Shown piece by piece: positions 9,127 to 16,288 of a stretch of 64,000 nt of DNA. A program made the translations under genes and the position numbers. The first letter of the stretch is position 1. Every line of letters begins with the position of its first letter. The notes under the pieces were generated by a model. That model was not told where the DNA came from, ran no database searches, and saw only the letters and a program-made list of their open reading frames with translations. Source of the stretch: Saccharicrinis sp963665705 (GTDB lineage: Bacteria; Bacteroidota; Bacteroidia; Bacteroidales; Marinilabiliaceae); assembly GCA_963665705.1 (NCBI GenBank), contig OY762448.1, positions 5,394,001 through 5,458,000 on the forward strand. The letters run 5' to 3'.

Positions 9127-9903
9127 ATGATAAAGCTGGAAAATTTGTGTTGCGGATACGGAAATAAGATAGTGCTTTCCAATATTAATATAATGATTAA
9201 TGAAGGCGAACTAACTTGTATTTTGGGTAAAAACGGGACAGGAAAAACAACCCTATTTAAAACCATTTTAGGATTACTTCCATTACTGAATGGAAAAATA
9301 TTTTACAATAAAAAACGTATTAAACAACTATCCAGCAAAGATATAGCAAGTTTCATAAGCTATGTTCCGCAAGCTCATGGTACCCCTTTCCCTTATTCTG
9401 TATTAGATGTTGTATTAATGGGTCAATACATTCATACAAATGGATTTATAGGCAAGCCTCGTGAAAAAAATAAAGATATAGCTATTCAATGTATTAAAGC
9501 TTTGGGAATAGATCATTTAATAAATAAAAATTTTTCGAAAATAAGTGGTGGTGAAAAACAAATGGTTCTTATTGCACGGGCCATGGCACAACAACCAAAA
9601 TTTATTGCCATGGATGAACCTACTGCAAATTTGGATATGGGTAATAGTCTCCATGTAATGAAAGTGGCACACATATTGAAAAAGCAGGGATATGGAGTTA
9701 TTATGAATACACATTCGCCAGAACAAGCGTTACATTTTGCCGATAAAGTGATCATGCTTAAAAATGGTACAGTATCGTCAATTGGTGATGTAGAAGAAGT
9801 GCTAAAAGCTGATACTTTATCTGATTTATATAACACTCCTATTGAATTGGTTGAAGCTTCAACTTCAACTGGAGAAATAAAAAAATTATTAATCGCATTA
9901 TAA
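9127..9903 (+). CDS. ATPase subunit of a metal-chelate ABC importer (FepC/BtuD-like)
   Basis: 258 residues with all nucleotide-binding motifs. Walker A GKNGTGKT is at 34-41, Q-loop region 'SYVPQ' at about 78-82, signature ISGGE at 139-143, Walker B 'FIAMDE' at 159-164, D-loop 'NLD' at 168-170 and H-loop 'NTHSP' near 195. It pairs with the FecCD permease upstream. The operon holds a second, quite different ABC ATPase at 11805-12797, so this one is the transporter's own motor. Confidence 0.93.
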   Translation: MIKLENLCCGYGNKIVLSNINIMINEGELTCILGKNGTGKTTLFKTILGLLPLLNGKIFYNKKRIKQLSSKDIASFISYVPQAHGTPFPYSVLDVVLMGQYIHTNGFIGKPREKNKDIAIQCIKALGIDHLINKNFSKISGGEKQMVLIARAMAQQPKFIAMDEPTANLDMGNSLHVMKVAHILKKQGYGVIMNTHSPEQALHFADKVIMLKNGTVSSIGDVEEVLKADTLSDLYNTPIELVEASTSTGEIKKLLIAL

Positions 9904-9920
9904 CCCAAACAATTATTGTT

Positions 9921-11108
9921 ATGATTACAGGTAACGAAAACTTATTACAGATTGCAGAATTAAATAAAGAATTTATTTCAGTATTTGAGCAACATGGATT
10001 AGGAAATTATTTTAAAGAAGAAAACCTAAATAAAACTGGTCGTTTTATACGTTTAAGTACCCTCTTATCATCCAATAATATTAATACAGAATATTTCATT
10101 GAAAAGTTAAATCAATCGCTTACGGAAAAAAAAGAGATTGAAAAAAATGAAAATGAAACACTACATTTTTCAGCCATGTTACCTTGTGGATTACGTAATC
10201 CTTTTAAAGAATTAACAGAATCCTACATTGAAGAAAATAAAGATCTTTTTAAAGATTTAAATTACATGATGGAAGGTAATGTTAACCATGAGTTATCATA
10301 CTATCCTTTACTTGATAATATTACTGATGAAAACGAATTACCTGATGTAATAATGGCTTCAGATGTAAATAACTTTTTCCATCGCCCTTTTATTCATCGA
10401 TTTATTGAAAATGATGTATTTGAGGCCGTAGAACCCTATGTGCCTAATAAATATTTGCAAAAAGCAGGTTATGCTGATCCTAAAAAAAATTATACAATGT
10501 ATACTGCCAATATGTTAGTTATGGTAGTAGATAAAAAAAAGTTAGGCGATCGTGAAATACCTCAAAAATGGAGTGATATTTTAAACCCAAGTTTCGAAAA
10601 CAGTATTATTATGCGTGGTGAAGATGATTTCTTTTGCAACGCAGTAATGCTACCCTTTTATAAAGATCATGGTTTTGATGCCATTAAAATACTGGCTCAA
10701 AATATAAAAAGTGGAATGCATCCTGCAGAAATGGTCAAACTAGCAGGAAAGGATGATGAAAAAGGTGCTGCTATATACATTATGCCCTATTTCTTTGCCA
10801 AAAGAATAAAAAGTGCTGATTCAGAAATAATTTGGCCAGAAGACGGAGCTATTGCCAGTCCTGTTTTTCTATTAGTAAAAAAGAATAAAAAAGAACAACA
10901 TAAAGAGCTGATAAACTATTTATTTAGTAAAGAATTAGCTGAATTACTTAAACAAAGATATTTCCCCGCTATACATCCTGAAATTGATCACAAAGATTTT
11001 CCAGAGACTGTTAAATGGTTAGGTTGGGATTTTTTAAATGATCATTACATAGGTAAGTTGAAAGAAGATATTCAAGATGTATTTATGGAGGTATGGAATA
11101 AAAAATAA
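9921..11108 (+). CDS. Cytoplasmic ABC substrate-binding-protein homologue with DUF1858-like N-terminus (paralogue 2)
   Basis: 395 residues without a signal peptide. Residues about 6-70 (LLQIAELNKEFISVFEQHG...RFIRLSTLLSSNNI...FIEKLNQ) follow the DUF1858 pattern, including the terminal 'LN'. The remainder resembles a type-2 periplasmic binding fold ('PDVIMASDVN', 'NMLVMVVDKKKL', 'IPQKWSDILNPSFENSIIM', 'PVFLLVKKNKKEQHKELINYLFSKELAELL'). It is a paralogue of the gene at 5889-7079. Binding proteins normally work outside the membrane; the lack of an export signal in both copies argues for a real cytosolic role, perhaps as a carrier for the imported compound. Function is not established. Confidence 0.65.
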   Translation: MITGNENLLQIAELNKEFISVFEQHGLGNYFKEENLNKTGRFIRLSTLLSSNNINTEYFIEKLNQSLTEKKEIEKNENETLHFSAMLPCGLRNPFKELTESYIEENKDLFKDLNYMMEGNVNHELSYYPLLDNITDENELPDVIMASDVNNFFHRPFIHRFIENDVFEAVEPYVPNKYLQKAGYADPKKNYTMYTANMLVMVVDKKKLGDREIPQKWSDILNPSFENSIIMRGEDDFFCNAVMLPFYKDHGFDAIKILAQNIKSGMHPAEMVKLAGKDDEKGAAIYIMPYFFAKRIKSADSEIIWPEDGAIASPVFLLVKKNKKEQHKELINYLFSKELAELLKQRYFPAIHPEIDHKDFPETVKWLGWDFLNDHYIGKLKEDIQDVFMEVWNKK

Positions 11109-11114
11109 TAGTAC

Positions 11115-11801
11115 ATGGTAAATTTAATTACAATAGCTGGTCCACCATCATCAGGAAAAACCTCTGTTATTATTAAAATGATTGACAGTATTGAAGGTTT
11201 TAAAGAAAAATGTGGTGTTATAAAGTTCGACTGTTTAAGTGCGCTTGATGAAGAACAATACGCGAAACATGGAATTACCGCAAAAACAGGGTTAGCAGGA
11301 AACCTGTGCCCCGATCATTATTTTGTTTCAAATATTGAAGAGTGTATTAGTTGGGCGAAAGAAAAAGGGTTTTCAACATTAATTACCGAAAGTGCAGGTT
11401 TATGTAATCGCTGTGCCCCTCATTTAAAAAATGTTCCGGCAATCTGTGTACTTGATAACCTAAGTGGAATAAATACTCCTTTAAAAACAGGTCCTATGGT
11501 TAAATTGGCAGATGTAGTTGTTGTTACTAAAAGTGACTTGGTTTCTCAAGCTGAAAAAGAGGTATTTAGGTTTAAAATACAACAGGTAAATCCTAAATGT
11601 AAAGTATTATTTGTAAATGGAATTACTGGACAAGGAGCTGACAAACTAGCCAAATTAGTAATAGCTGAAAATACCCAAACTCCGGATAAACAGATGAAAC
11701 TTCGCTTTTCGATGCCTACTGCACTTTGCTCCTATTGTTTAGGAGAAACAAGAGTAGGTGAAGATTTTCAGATAGGATTAAACAGAAAGATTAAGCTATA
11801 A
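11115..11801 (+). CDS. P-loop GTPase of HypB/CobW-like type with two CxxC pairs
   Basis: 228 residues. P-loop GPPSSGKT at 9-16, a switch-like 'TESAGLCNRCAPH' at 91-103 that includes Cys97 and Cys100, 'TKSD' guanine-recognition motif at 138-141, and a C-terminal 'ALCSYCLGETRVG' with Cys205 and Cys208. Cys40 and Cys65 (NLCPDH) are also present. The arrangement fits the SIMIBI class of metal-delivery GTPases (HypB, UreG, CobW/COG0523). The cysteine pairs are plausible metal ligands. It is not a clear orthologue of any of these. Six bases separate it from the binding-protein homologue and three from the ATPase, so it surely belongs to the operon. Probable role: GTP-gated metal or cofactor transfer. 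Confidence 0.7.
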   Translation: MVNLITIAGPPSSGKTSVIIKMIDSIEGFKEKCGVIKFDCLSALDEEQYAKHGITAKTGLAGNLCPDHYFVSNIEECISWAKEKGFSTLITESAGLCNRCAPHLKNVPAICVLDNLSGINTPLKTGPMVKLADVVVVTKSDLVSQAEKEVFRFKIQQVNPKCKVLFVNGITGQGADKLAKLVIAENTQTPDKQMKLRFSMPTALCSYCLGETRVGEDFQIGLNRKIKL

Positions 11802-11804
11802 ATT

Positions 11805-12797
11805 ATGGAAACAGATACATTACTACATAAACCACTAAAAGAAATTGTTAGTGATAATCCATTGTTTAGCGATTTCTTTTCTTCTTTTCAAATAAAGGCT
11901 GAAAATGAGCATAAATCATTTACTGAATATATAAGTACCCAGCCAGAGAGTTTTTGGGAAGAAAATGCCAGTTCTAAAGAAGAAATATCTGAACTATTTA
12001 TTGATTATATAAGTGGTATTAACGCTTCTGAACAAAAAACAACAATTAAAACACTGGATGTTTTAAGCGGTATTGATAAAAGTAAAAATCCGGAAAACTG
12101 CAATCTTCATTTAAAGCCTGGGGAAATAACTTGCATTGTGGGCCCGACAGGATCAGGTAAAAGTAGACTATTAGCAGATATTGAATGGTTAGCAAATGGT
12201 GATACTCCAACTAAACGTAAGATTTTAATAAATGGTGAAACAGCTGATGAAGATACTGCATCATTATTCGGAGGTAAATTGATTGCTCAAATTACCCAAA
12301 ATATGAATTTTGTTTTAGACATGGATGTAGAAAGCTTTCTTTTACTTCATGCACAAAGCAGGTTACTAATAAATGCAGAAATAACAGTTCAAGAGGTCAT
12401 AGAACTGGCAAACGAACTTTCAGGTGAACCTTTTGATCCAAAAACACCGGTTACATTTTTAAGTGGAGGTCAGTCCAGAGCTCTTATGATCGCTGATGTA
12501 GCTTGTATTGGTCAAGCACCAATTGTACTAATTGATGAAATTGAAAATGCTGGTGTAAACAAGAAGAAAGCCCTTGATTTACTAGTAAGTAAAGATAAAA
12601 TTGTATTGATGGCCACACACGATCCATTGCTTATATTATTAGCAGATAAACGTGTTGTCATTAAAAATGGTGGAATGGATAAAATAATAACTACCAATAA
12701 CTTTGAAAAGTCATATTACACAAAACTTGAAAAAATGGATAAGGCTTTACAAGAAGCTAAGGATTTTTTCAGACAAGGTAATGTGTTAGAAAAATAA
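11805..12797 (+). CDS. Soluble ABC-type ATPase with DUF1858-like N-terminal domain
   Basis: 330 residues. N-terminal helical region about 1-75 ('LLHKPLKEIVSDNPLFSDFFSSFQI...ELFIDYIS') resembles the DUF1858/DUF542 domain of the two binding-protein homologues. The ABC domain holds Walker A GPTGSGKS at 113-120, signature LSGGQ at 219-223, Walker B 'IVLIDE' at 240-245 and H-loop His272 ('MATHD'). A charged helix ends the protein. There are no membrane segments and no partner permease in the operon, and the helical domain between Walker A and signature is atypical for an importer. It may power a soluble complex with the GTPase and binding-protein homologues; that is inference. Confidence 0.7.
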   Translation: METDTLLHKPLKEIVSDNPLFSDFFSSFQIKAENEHKSFTEYISTQPESFWEENASSKEEISELFIDYISGINASEQKTTIKTLDVLSGIDKSKNPENCNLHLKPGEITCIVGPTGSGKSRLLADIEWLANGDTPTKRKILINGETADEDTASLFGGKLIAQITQNMNFVLDMDVESFLLLHAQSRLLINAEITVQEVIELANELSGEPFDPKTPVTFLSGGQSRALMIADVACIGQAPIVLIDEIENAGVNKKKALDLLVSKDKIVLMATHDPLLILLADKRVVIKNGGMDKIITTNNFEKSYYTKLEKMDKALQEAKDFFRQGNVLEK

Positions 12798-13101
12798 CAA
12801 AATATTGTTGAGTTAAATCTGTACAAATAAGTATAGATTTAATTCTAATTCCAGATATTTACTCTTTAAAATACTCCAGCCTTAGCTTTATCTTTTAAAC
12901 AACTCCTATTATATTTCTACTAATAAACTATAATTACTTCTATTTTCACATAAAAACACTTTAACTAATTAATTATAGATACTTTATATACATCTTTAAT
13001 TTAAAACATATATCCTTTTTAAGCCATAACTATTTACTTAAAACCAATGTATTTCTACTTTTATAAAGAATATTGTAAATTGCCATTCAAAAATTAATAT
13101 A
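12798..13101. other. Intergenic AT-rich region without recognised genes
   Basis: 304 bases between the uptake operon and the zinc-ribbon-like gene. An inverted repeat TTAAATCT (12813-12820) / AGATTTAA (12835-12842) lies 16 bases after the last operon gene and could form a weak hairpin, but no T-run follows. No promoter box of the TAnnTTTG type or ORF was recognised. Confidence 0.5.
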
Positions 13102-13398
13102 ATGACTAATAAAAGTGAAATTGAACTTACTGTGATTCAGGTAGAAAGTTTACTCGATGAAGAGTTAAAGAAAAATCTTCATTATATTTTAAAAAATGGT
13201 GTTTATTGCGCTACCTGTCAAAAAATATGTGAAGAAGGTGTATCTGTAGAAAAGGTGTCATTAAACAATTTAAACGATATAAAAATTCAAGGTAAGTGTA
13301 ACGCATGTAATGGAAAAGTAACACGTATTGTTGAATTTGGTGAAGATAATAATTTCTATATCCTTGCAAATGAATTTAAACAAGCTATTGTAAATTAA
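13102..13398 (+). CDS. Small protein with two CxxC motifs (zinc-ribbon-like), unknown function
   Basis: 98 residues. Two cysteine clusters, 'YCATCQKIC' and 'KCNACNGKVTRIVEFG', spaced about 34 residues apart, look like the two knuckles of a zinc ribbon. The rest is acidic and helical with no membrane segment, so it is probably cytosolic. It ends 11 bases before the patatin gene on the same strand and is likely co-transcribed with it. I do not recognise a named family. Confidence 0.7.
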   Translation: MTNKSEIELTVIQVESLLDEELKKNLHYILKNGVYCATCQKICEEGVSVEKVSLNNLNDIKIQGKCNACNGKVTRIVEFGEDNNFYILANEFKQAIVN

Positions 13399-13409
13399 TA
13401 CTTTATTAA

Positions 13410-14261
13410 ATGAATCAAAAAATAGGTCTGGTTATAGAAGGCGGTGGTTTTAGAGGTATTTTTAGTGCTGGAGTAGTGGATTATTTATTAGAAAATAAAA
13501 TTGAATTTCCATATGTTATTGGTGTTTCAATGGGTGCTTGCAACGGGGTTAATTATATTTCAAAACAAATAGGCAGAAATCTTAATGTTCCATACTCTTA
13601 TGTAGAGGATAATCGTTATATGAGTTATAAGCGCTTATTAACTAAAGGTGAACTATTTGGGATGGACTTTGTTTTTAATGAAATACCAAAAAAATTGATT
13701 CCTTTTGATTTTGAAACCTATGTAAAATCTGAACAGGAATTTATTATTGGTACAACGGACTGTATTACAGGTAAACCTTTCTATATAAAAACATTAGATT
13801 ACGAAAATTTACTTATTTCATTGAGAGCTTCAGCTAGTTTACCATTCGCATCTAAAATAGTTGAATACGAAAATAAAAAATTATTAGATGGTGGTATTAG
13901 TGATCCAATTCCCTATAAAAAAGCCTTAGAAGATGGTTGTAATAAACTAGTTATTGTACTCACTCAAACCATTGATTTCGTTAAAAAACCAACTAAATTT
14001 TCAACATTAGGTAAATTAATATATCCAAAATACCCTGAATTAGTTAATGTATTATCTAACAGATATCAATTTTATAACCATCAAATGATGGAAATAAAGA
14101 AATTAGAAAAAGAAGGTAAGGCATTTGTAATTAGACCAGAAACTAAAATACCAGTTAGTAGAACGGAAAGAAATAAACTTAAACTTCAGGAAGCTTTTAA
14201 TATGGGATATAAACATTGTGATACGATTTACAACGATTTAAAATATTGGTTAGATCATTAA
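13410..14261 (+). CDS. Patatin-like phospholipase (YjjU/RssA-type)
   Basis: 283 residues, cytosolic, no signal peptide. Catalytic features of the patatin family are complete: oxyanion-hole GGGFRG at 11-16, nucleophile elbow GVSMG with Ser40, and the catalytic Asp in DGG at 160-162 ('LLDGGISDPIP'). Members hydrolyse acyl esters of phospholipids or other lipids. The in vivo substrate is unknown. It converges with the lipoprotein gene on the other strand, with a single base between the two coding ends. Confidence 0.9.
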   Translation: MNQKIGLVIEGGGFRGIFSAGVVDYLLENKIEFPYVIGVSMGACNGVNYISKQIGRNLNVPYSYVEDNRYMSYKRLLTKGELFGMDFVFNEIPKKLIPFDFETYVKSEQEFIIGTTDCITGKPFYIKTLDYENLLISLRASASLPFASKIVEYENKKLLDGGISDPIPYKKALEDGCNKLVIVLTQTIDFVKKPTKFSTLGKLIYPKYPELVNVLSNRYQFYNHQMMEIKKLEKEGKAFVIRPETKIPVSRTERNKLKLQEAFNMGYKHCDTIYNDLKYWLDH

Positions 14262-14262
14262 T

Positions 14263-14778
14263 TTACAACCGTTTATATTTACACTTATTATTGTTATTAT
14301 TCAAAATAAGATAATCGTTTGATAATTGATCTATAGTCCAAAAAAATGGATTAAAAACAAGATTAAGTCCCGTAGGAATAAATTCAATAAACTGATAAAC
14401 ACCAACAACAGTATTAACCATCCCAACAAACAAATCACTTACTGTTGCACCGTAAATAGTAGGTTCTGAGTATATGATGGCAGCTTCATCTTCACCTGTA
14501 AAATTTGCCGAAAGAAATGACACCTGACTACCTAAATAAGCGTATTCACCTGTAATATAAACGGTATCGACTTCAGAACCAATAGGATTTTCTAATTGAC
14601 TTGGAAATGAAACAATTTCATAAGTCATATCATCAGTAAAAGAAATAATTTCAGTTGTTGCATTATCTGTAGTTTCTAACATCCACGAACCTGTAATGGT
14701 TGGTATTTCAAGAATATCTTCAGTACAAGACGTTCCTAAAATGATCATCAATAGTAATACACTAAAAGAAACTTTCAT
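14263..14778 (-). CDS. Hypothetical lipoprotein separated from its promoter by an IS element
   Basis: 171 residues with a signal peptide ending in the lipobox GTSC (Cys18), then 'ITGSWMLETTDNATTEIISFTDDMTYEIV', a lipocalin-like opening common in small Bacteroidota lipoproteins (GxW followed by beta strands). The C-terminal part contains hydrophobic stretches 'SDLFVGMVNTVVGVYQFIEFIP'. Function unknown. The start codon's outer base overlaps the 5-base target duplication of the IS4 element, so its native upstream region now lies beyond 16136 and the gene may be silent unless the IS provides a promoter. Confidence 0.7.
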   Translation of the reverse strand: MKVSFSVLLLMIILGTSCTEDILEIPTITGSWMLETTDNATTEIISFTDDMTYEIVSFPSQLENPIGSEVDTVYITGEYAYLGSQVSFLSANFTGEDEAAIIYSEPTIYGATVSDLFVGMVNTVVGVYQFIEFIPTGLNLVFNPFFWTIDQLSNDYLILNNNNNKCKYKRL

Positions 14779-14782
14779 TTAC
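14778..14782. repeat. Target-site duplication, left copy (TTTAC)
   Basis: TTTAC directly abuts the left inverted repeat of the IS element; an identical TTTAC abuts the right one at 16136-16140. It touches the lipoprotein start codon (complement of 14776-14778). Confidence 0.65.
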
Positions 14783-14853
14783 CAACAGTTCGTTAAAGTA
14801 TGATATAAAATACTGAAAATCAACAAATTAAGTTGTCGAATTATTTTCACAAA

Positions 14854-14916
14854 CCCTTGATAATCAGTATCTTAATGGTGAATTTCGACAACAACATTAA
14901 GGGTGACTATCAAGGG
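14854..14916. repeat. Nested inverted repeats spanning the transposase start
   Basis: CCCTTGATA (14854-14862) pairs with TATCAAGGG (14908-14916), and inside it CTTAATG (14871-14877) pairs with CATTAAG (14895-14901). The structure covers the GTG start at 14903. A separate pair TTGTCGAA (14833-14840) / TTCGACAA overlaps it. These could fold in mRNA and hide the start, limiting transposase synthesis. Confidence 0.5.
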
Positions 14917-16117
14917 AAATAATATTTATAAAACACACATAGAGAGCGTGTTATCAAAAATGTCAAATATCAATAGTTGGAGGAAAGAGTTTGTAACAGA
15001 GACTCTTATCCTATTTTTATGCATCAAAGGGCGCATTAACTTTCTTCAGTTGGGGCGCTTTGGTAAGCATAAGGAACAAAGATACCGACAACAATTTGAA
15101 AAACCATTTGACTTTCTAACTTTCAACAAAGAATTAACGCTTTCTCAAGGAAGTGGTCGATATGCCATTGCTTTTGACCCTTCATATATTAGCAAATCAG
15201 GCAAGCATACACCCGGTGCCGGTTATTTTTGGTCTGGGTGCGCCAATCGTGCCAAATGGGGGCTTGAAATTGGAGGTTTGGCAGCGATAGACATAGACAA
15301 CCATACTGCATTTCATTTAGAGGCTGTCCAAACGATGGTTGATAAGGAGCAATCCCTTTCTGACTGGTATGCTGATATTATTGCTGAGCGCAAAACACTG
15401 CTGCTTGGGCTATCTTCATATTTAGTGGCTGATGCGTGGTTTGCAAAACGTACGTTTGTTGATCAGGTAATGAATGCCGATATGCACTTGATATGCAGAC
15501 TGAGGGATGATGCCAATTTACGATACCTGCATCAAGGTGAGCCAACGGGTAAACGCGGAAGGCCAAAAAAATATGATGGAAAAGTTGACAACAACAATAT
15601 CGACTTGAGACACTTTGAACTTGTATCAAAGGATGAGCAGACCGTAATCCATAGTGCCATTGTGTATTCCATATCTTTAAAACGAAGTATAAAGGTTGTG
15701 CATGTCCTTTATTGCAATGAGAAGGGTAAGCAGACTCATAAACTGTATTTCTCAACAGACATCAATATGGATGCTTCAGAGATACTGCAATTTTATCGAA
15801 GCCGTTTCCAGATTGAATTTCTTTACCGCGACGGAAAGCAGCACACAGGCTTAAATGATTGTCAAGCCAGAAGCGAAAACAAACTGGATTTTCACTTCAA
15901 CGCTTCCCTGACCGCCATTAATATCGCCAAGATTACCCATTGGTTGAGCATTCCCAAAGAAGATAGAAAGTCATTTTCGATGACAGACATCAAAACAATA
16001 AACCACAATGCCTTACAGTTGAATTTATTTTTTGATAAGTTCGGCATTAACCCACACTTGCCTAAAAATCAAAAGAAGGCAAGGGAACTATTATTTCATG
16101 GCACTATTGCCGCTTAA
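14903..16117 (+). CDS. IS4-family DDE transposase
   Basis: 404 residues, apparently intact. DDE residues are recognisable: Asp in 'IAFDPSYI', Asp in 'LVADAWFAK' and Glu in the YREK signature 'YRSRFQIEFLYRDGK', where Y-(2)-R-(3)-E-(6)-K is exact. This signature defines IS4-family transposases. A basic linker 'GKRGRPKKYDGK' sits between the second Asp and the Glu. The start is GTG inside a potential hairpin, which may keep expression low. It is the only gene of the element. Confidence 0.92.
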   Translation: MTIKGNNIYKTHIESVLSKMSNINSWRKEFVTETLILFLCIKGRINFLQLGRFGKHKEQRYRQQFEKPFDFLTFNKELTLSQGSGRYAIAFDPSYISKSGKHTPGAGYFWSGCANRAKWGLEIGGLAAIDIDNHTAFHLEAVQTMVDKEQSLSDWYADIIAERKTLLLGLSSYLVADAWFAKRTFVDQVMNADMHLICRLRDDANLRYLHQGEPTGKRGRPKKYDGKVDNNNIDLRHFELVSKDEQTVIHSAIVYSISLKRSIKVVHVLYCNEKGKQTHKLYFSTDINMDASEILQFYRSRFQIEFLYRDGKQHTGLNDCQARSENKLDFHFNASLTAINIAKITHWLSIPKEDRKSFSMTDIKTINHNALQLNLFFDKFGINPHLPKNQKKARELLFHGTIAA

Positions 16118-16135
16118 AAGTTTAACGAAGTATTG

Positions 16136-16140
16136 TTTAC
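16136..16140. repeat. Target-site duplication, right copy (TTTAC)
   Basis: Second TTTAC copy immediately right of the IS element. The sequence beyond it was probably the original upstream region of the minus-strand lipoprotein gene. Confidence 0.65.
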
Positions 16141-16288
16141 AATAGTTTTAAATTAACAATGATTGATTTATTATACAGACAATTAAATATAATGTTACAC
16201 ATATAATTCATCGTAAAATTTAATTAAATCTATACAATTAGATCTTTAATTTTATTATTCTAAATTCTTCAAATGATTACATTTGCAT

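Larger units (their letters stand above)
14783..16135 (+). mobile_element. IS4-family insertion sequence, complete, 1353 bp
   Basis: Ends defined by imperfect terminal inverted repeats: CAACAGTTCGTTAAAGTAT at 14783 and, on the complement from 16135, CAATACTTCGTTAAACTTT, matching at 15 of 19 positions. They are flanked by the direct repeat TTTAC on both sides. It contains one full transposase gene. Codon use and G+C in the transposase look higher than in the neighbours, consistent with transfer. A 5-base duplication is shorter than usual for IS4 relatives (often 9-12), so the exact ends could be off by a few bases. Confidence 0.75.

Noticed and set aside
12813..12842. TTAAATCT / AGATTTAA as terminator of the metal operon
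   Set aside because: The stem is weak and no T-run follows; it is noted only as a repeat.
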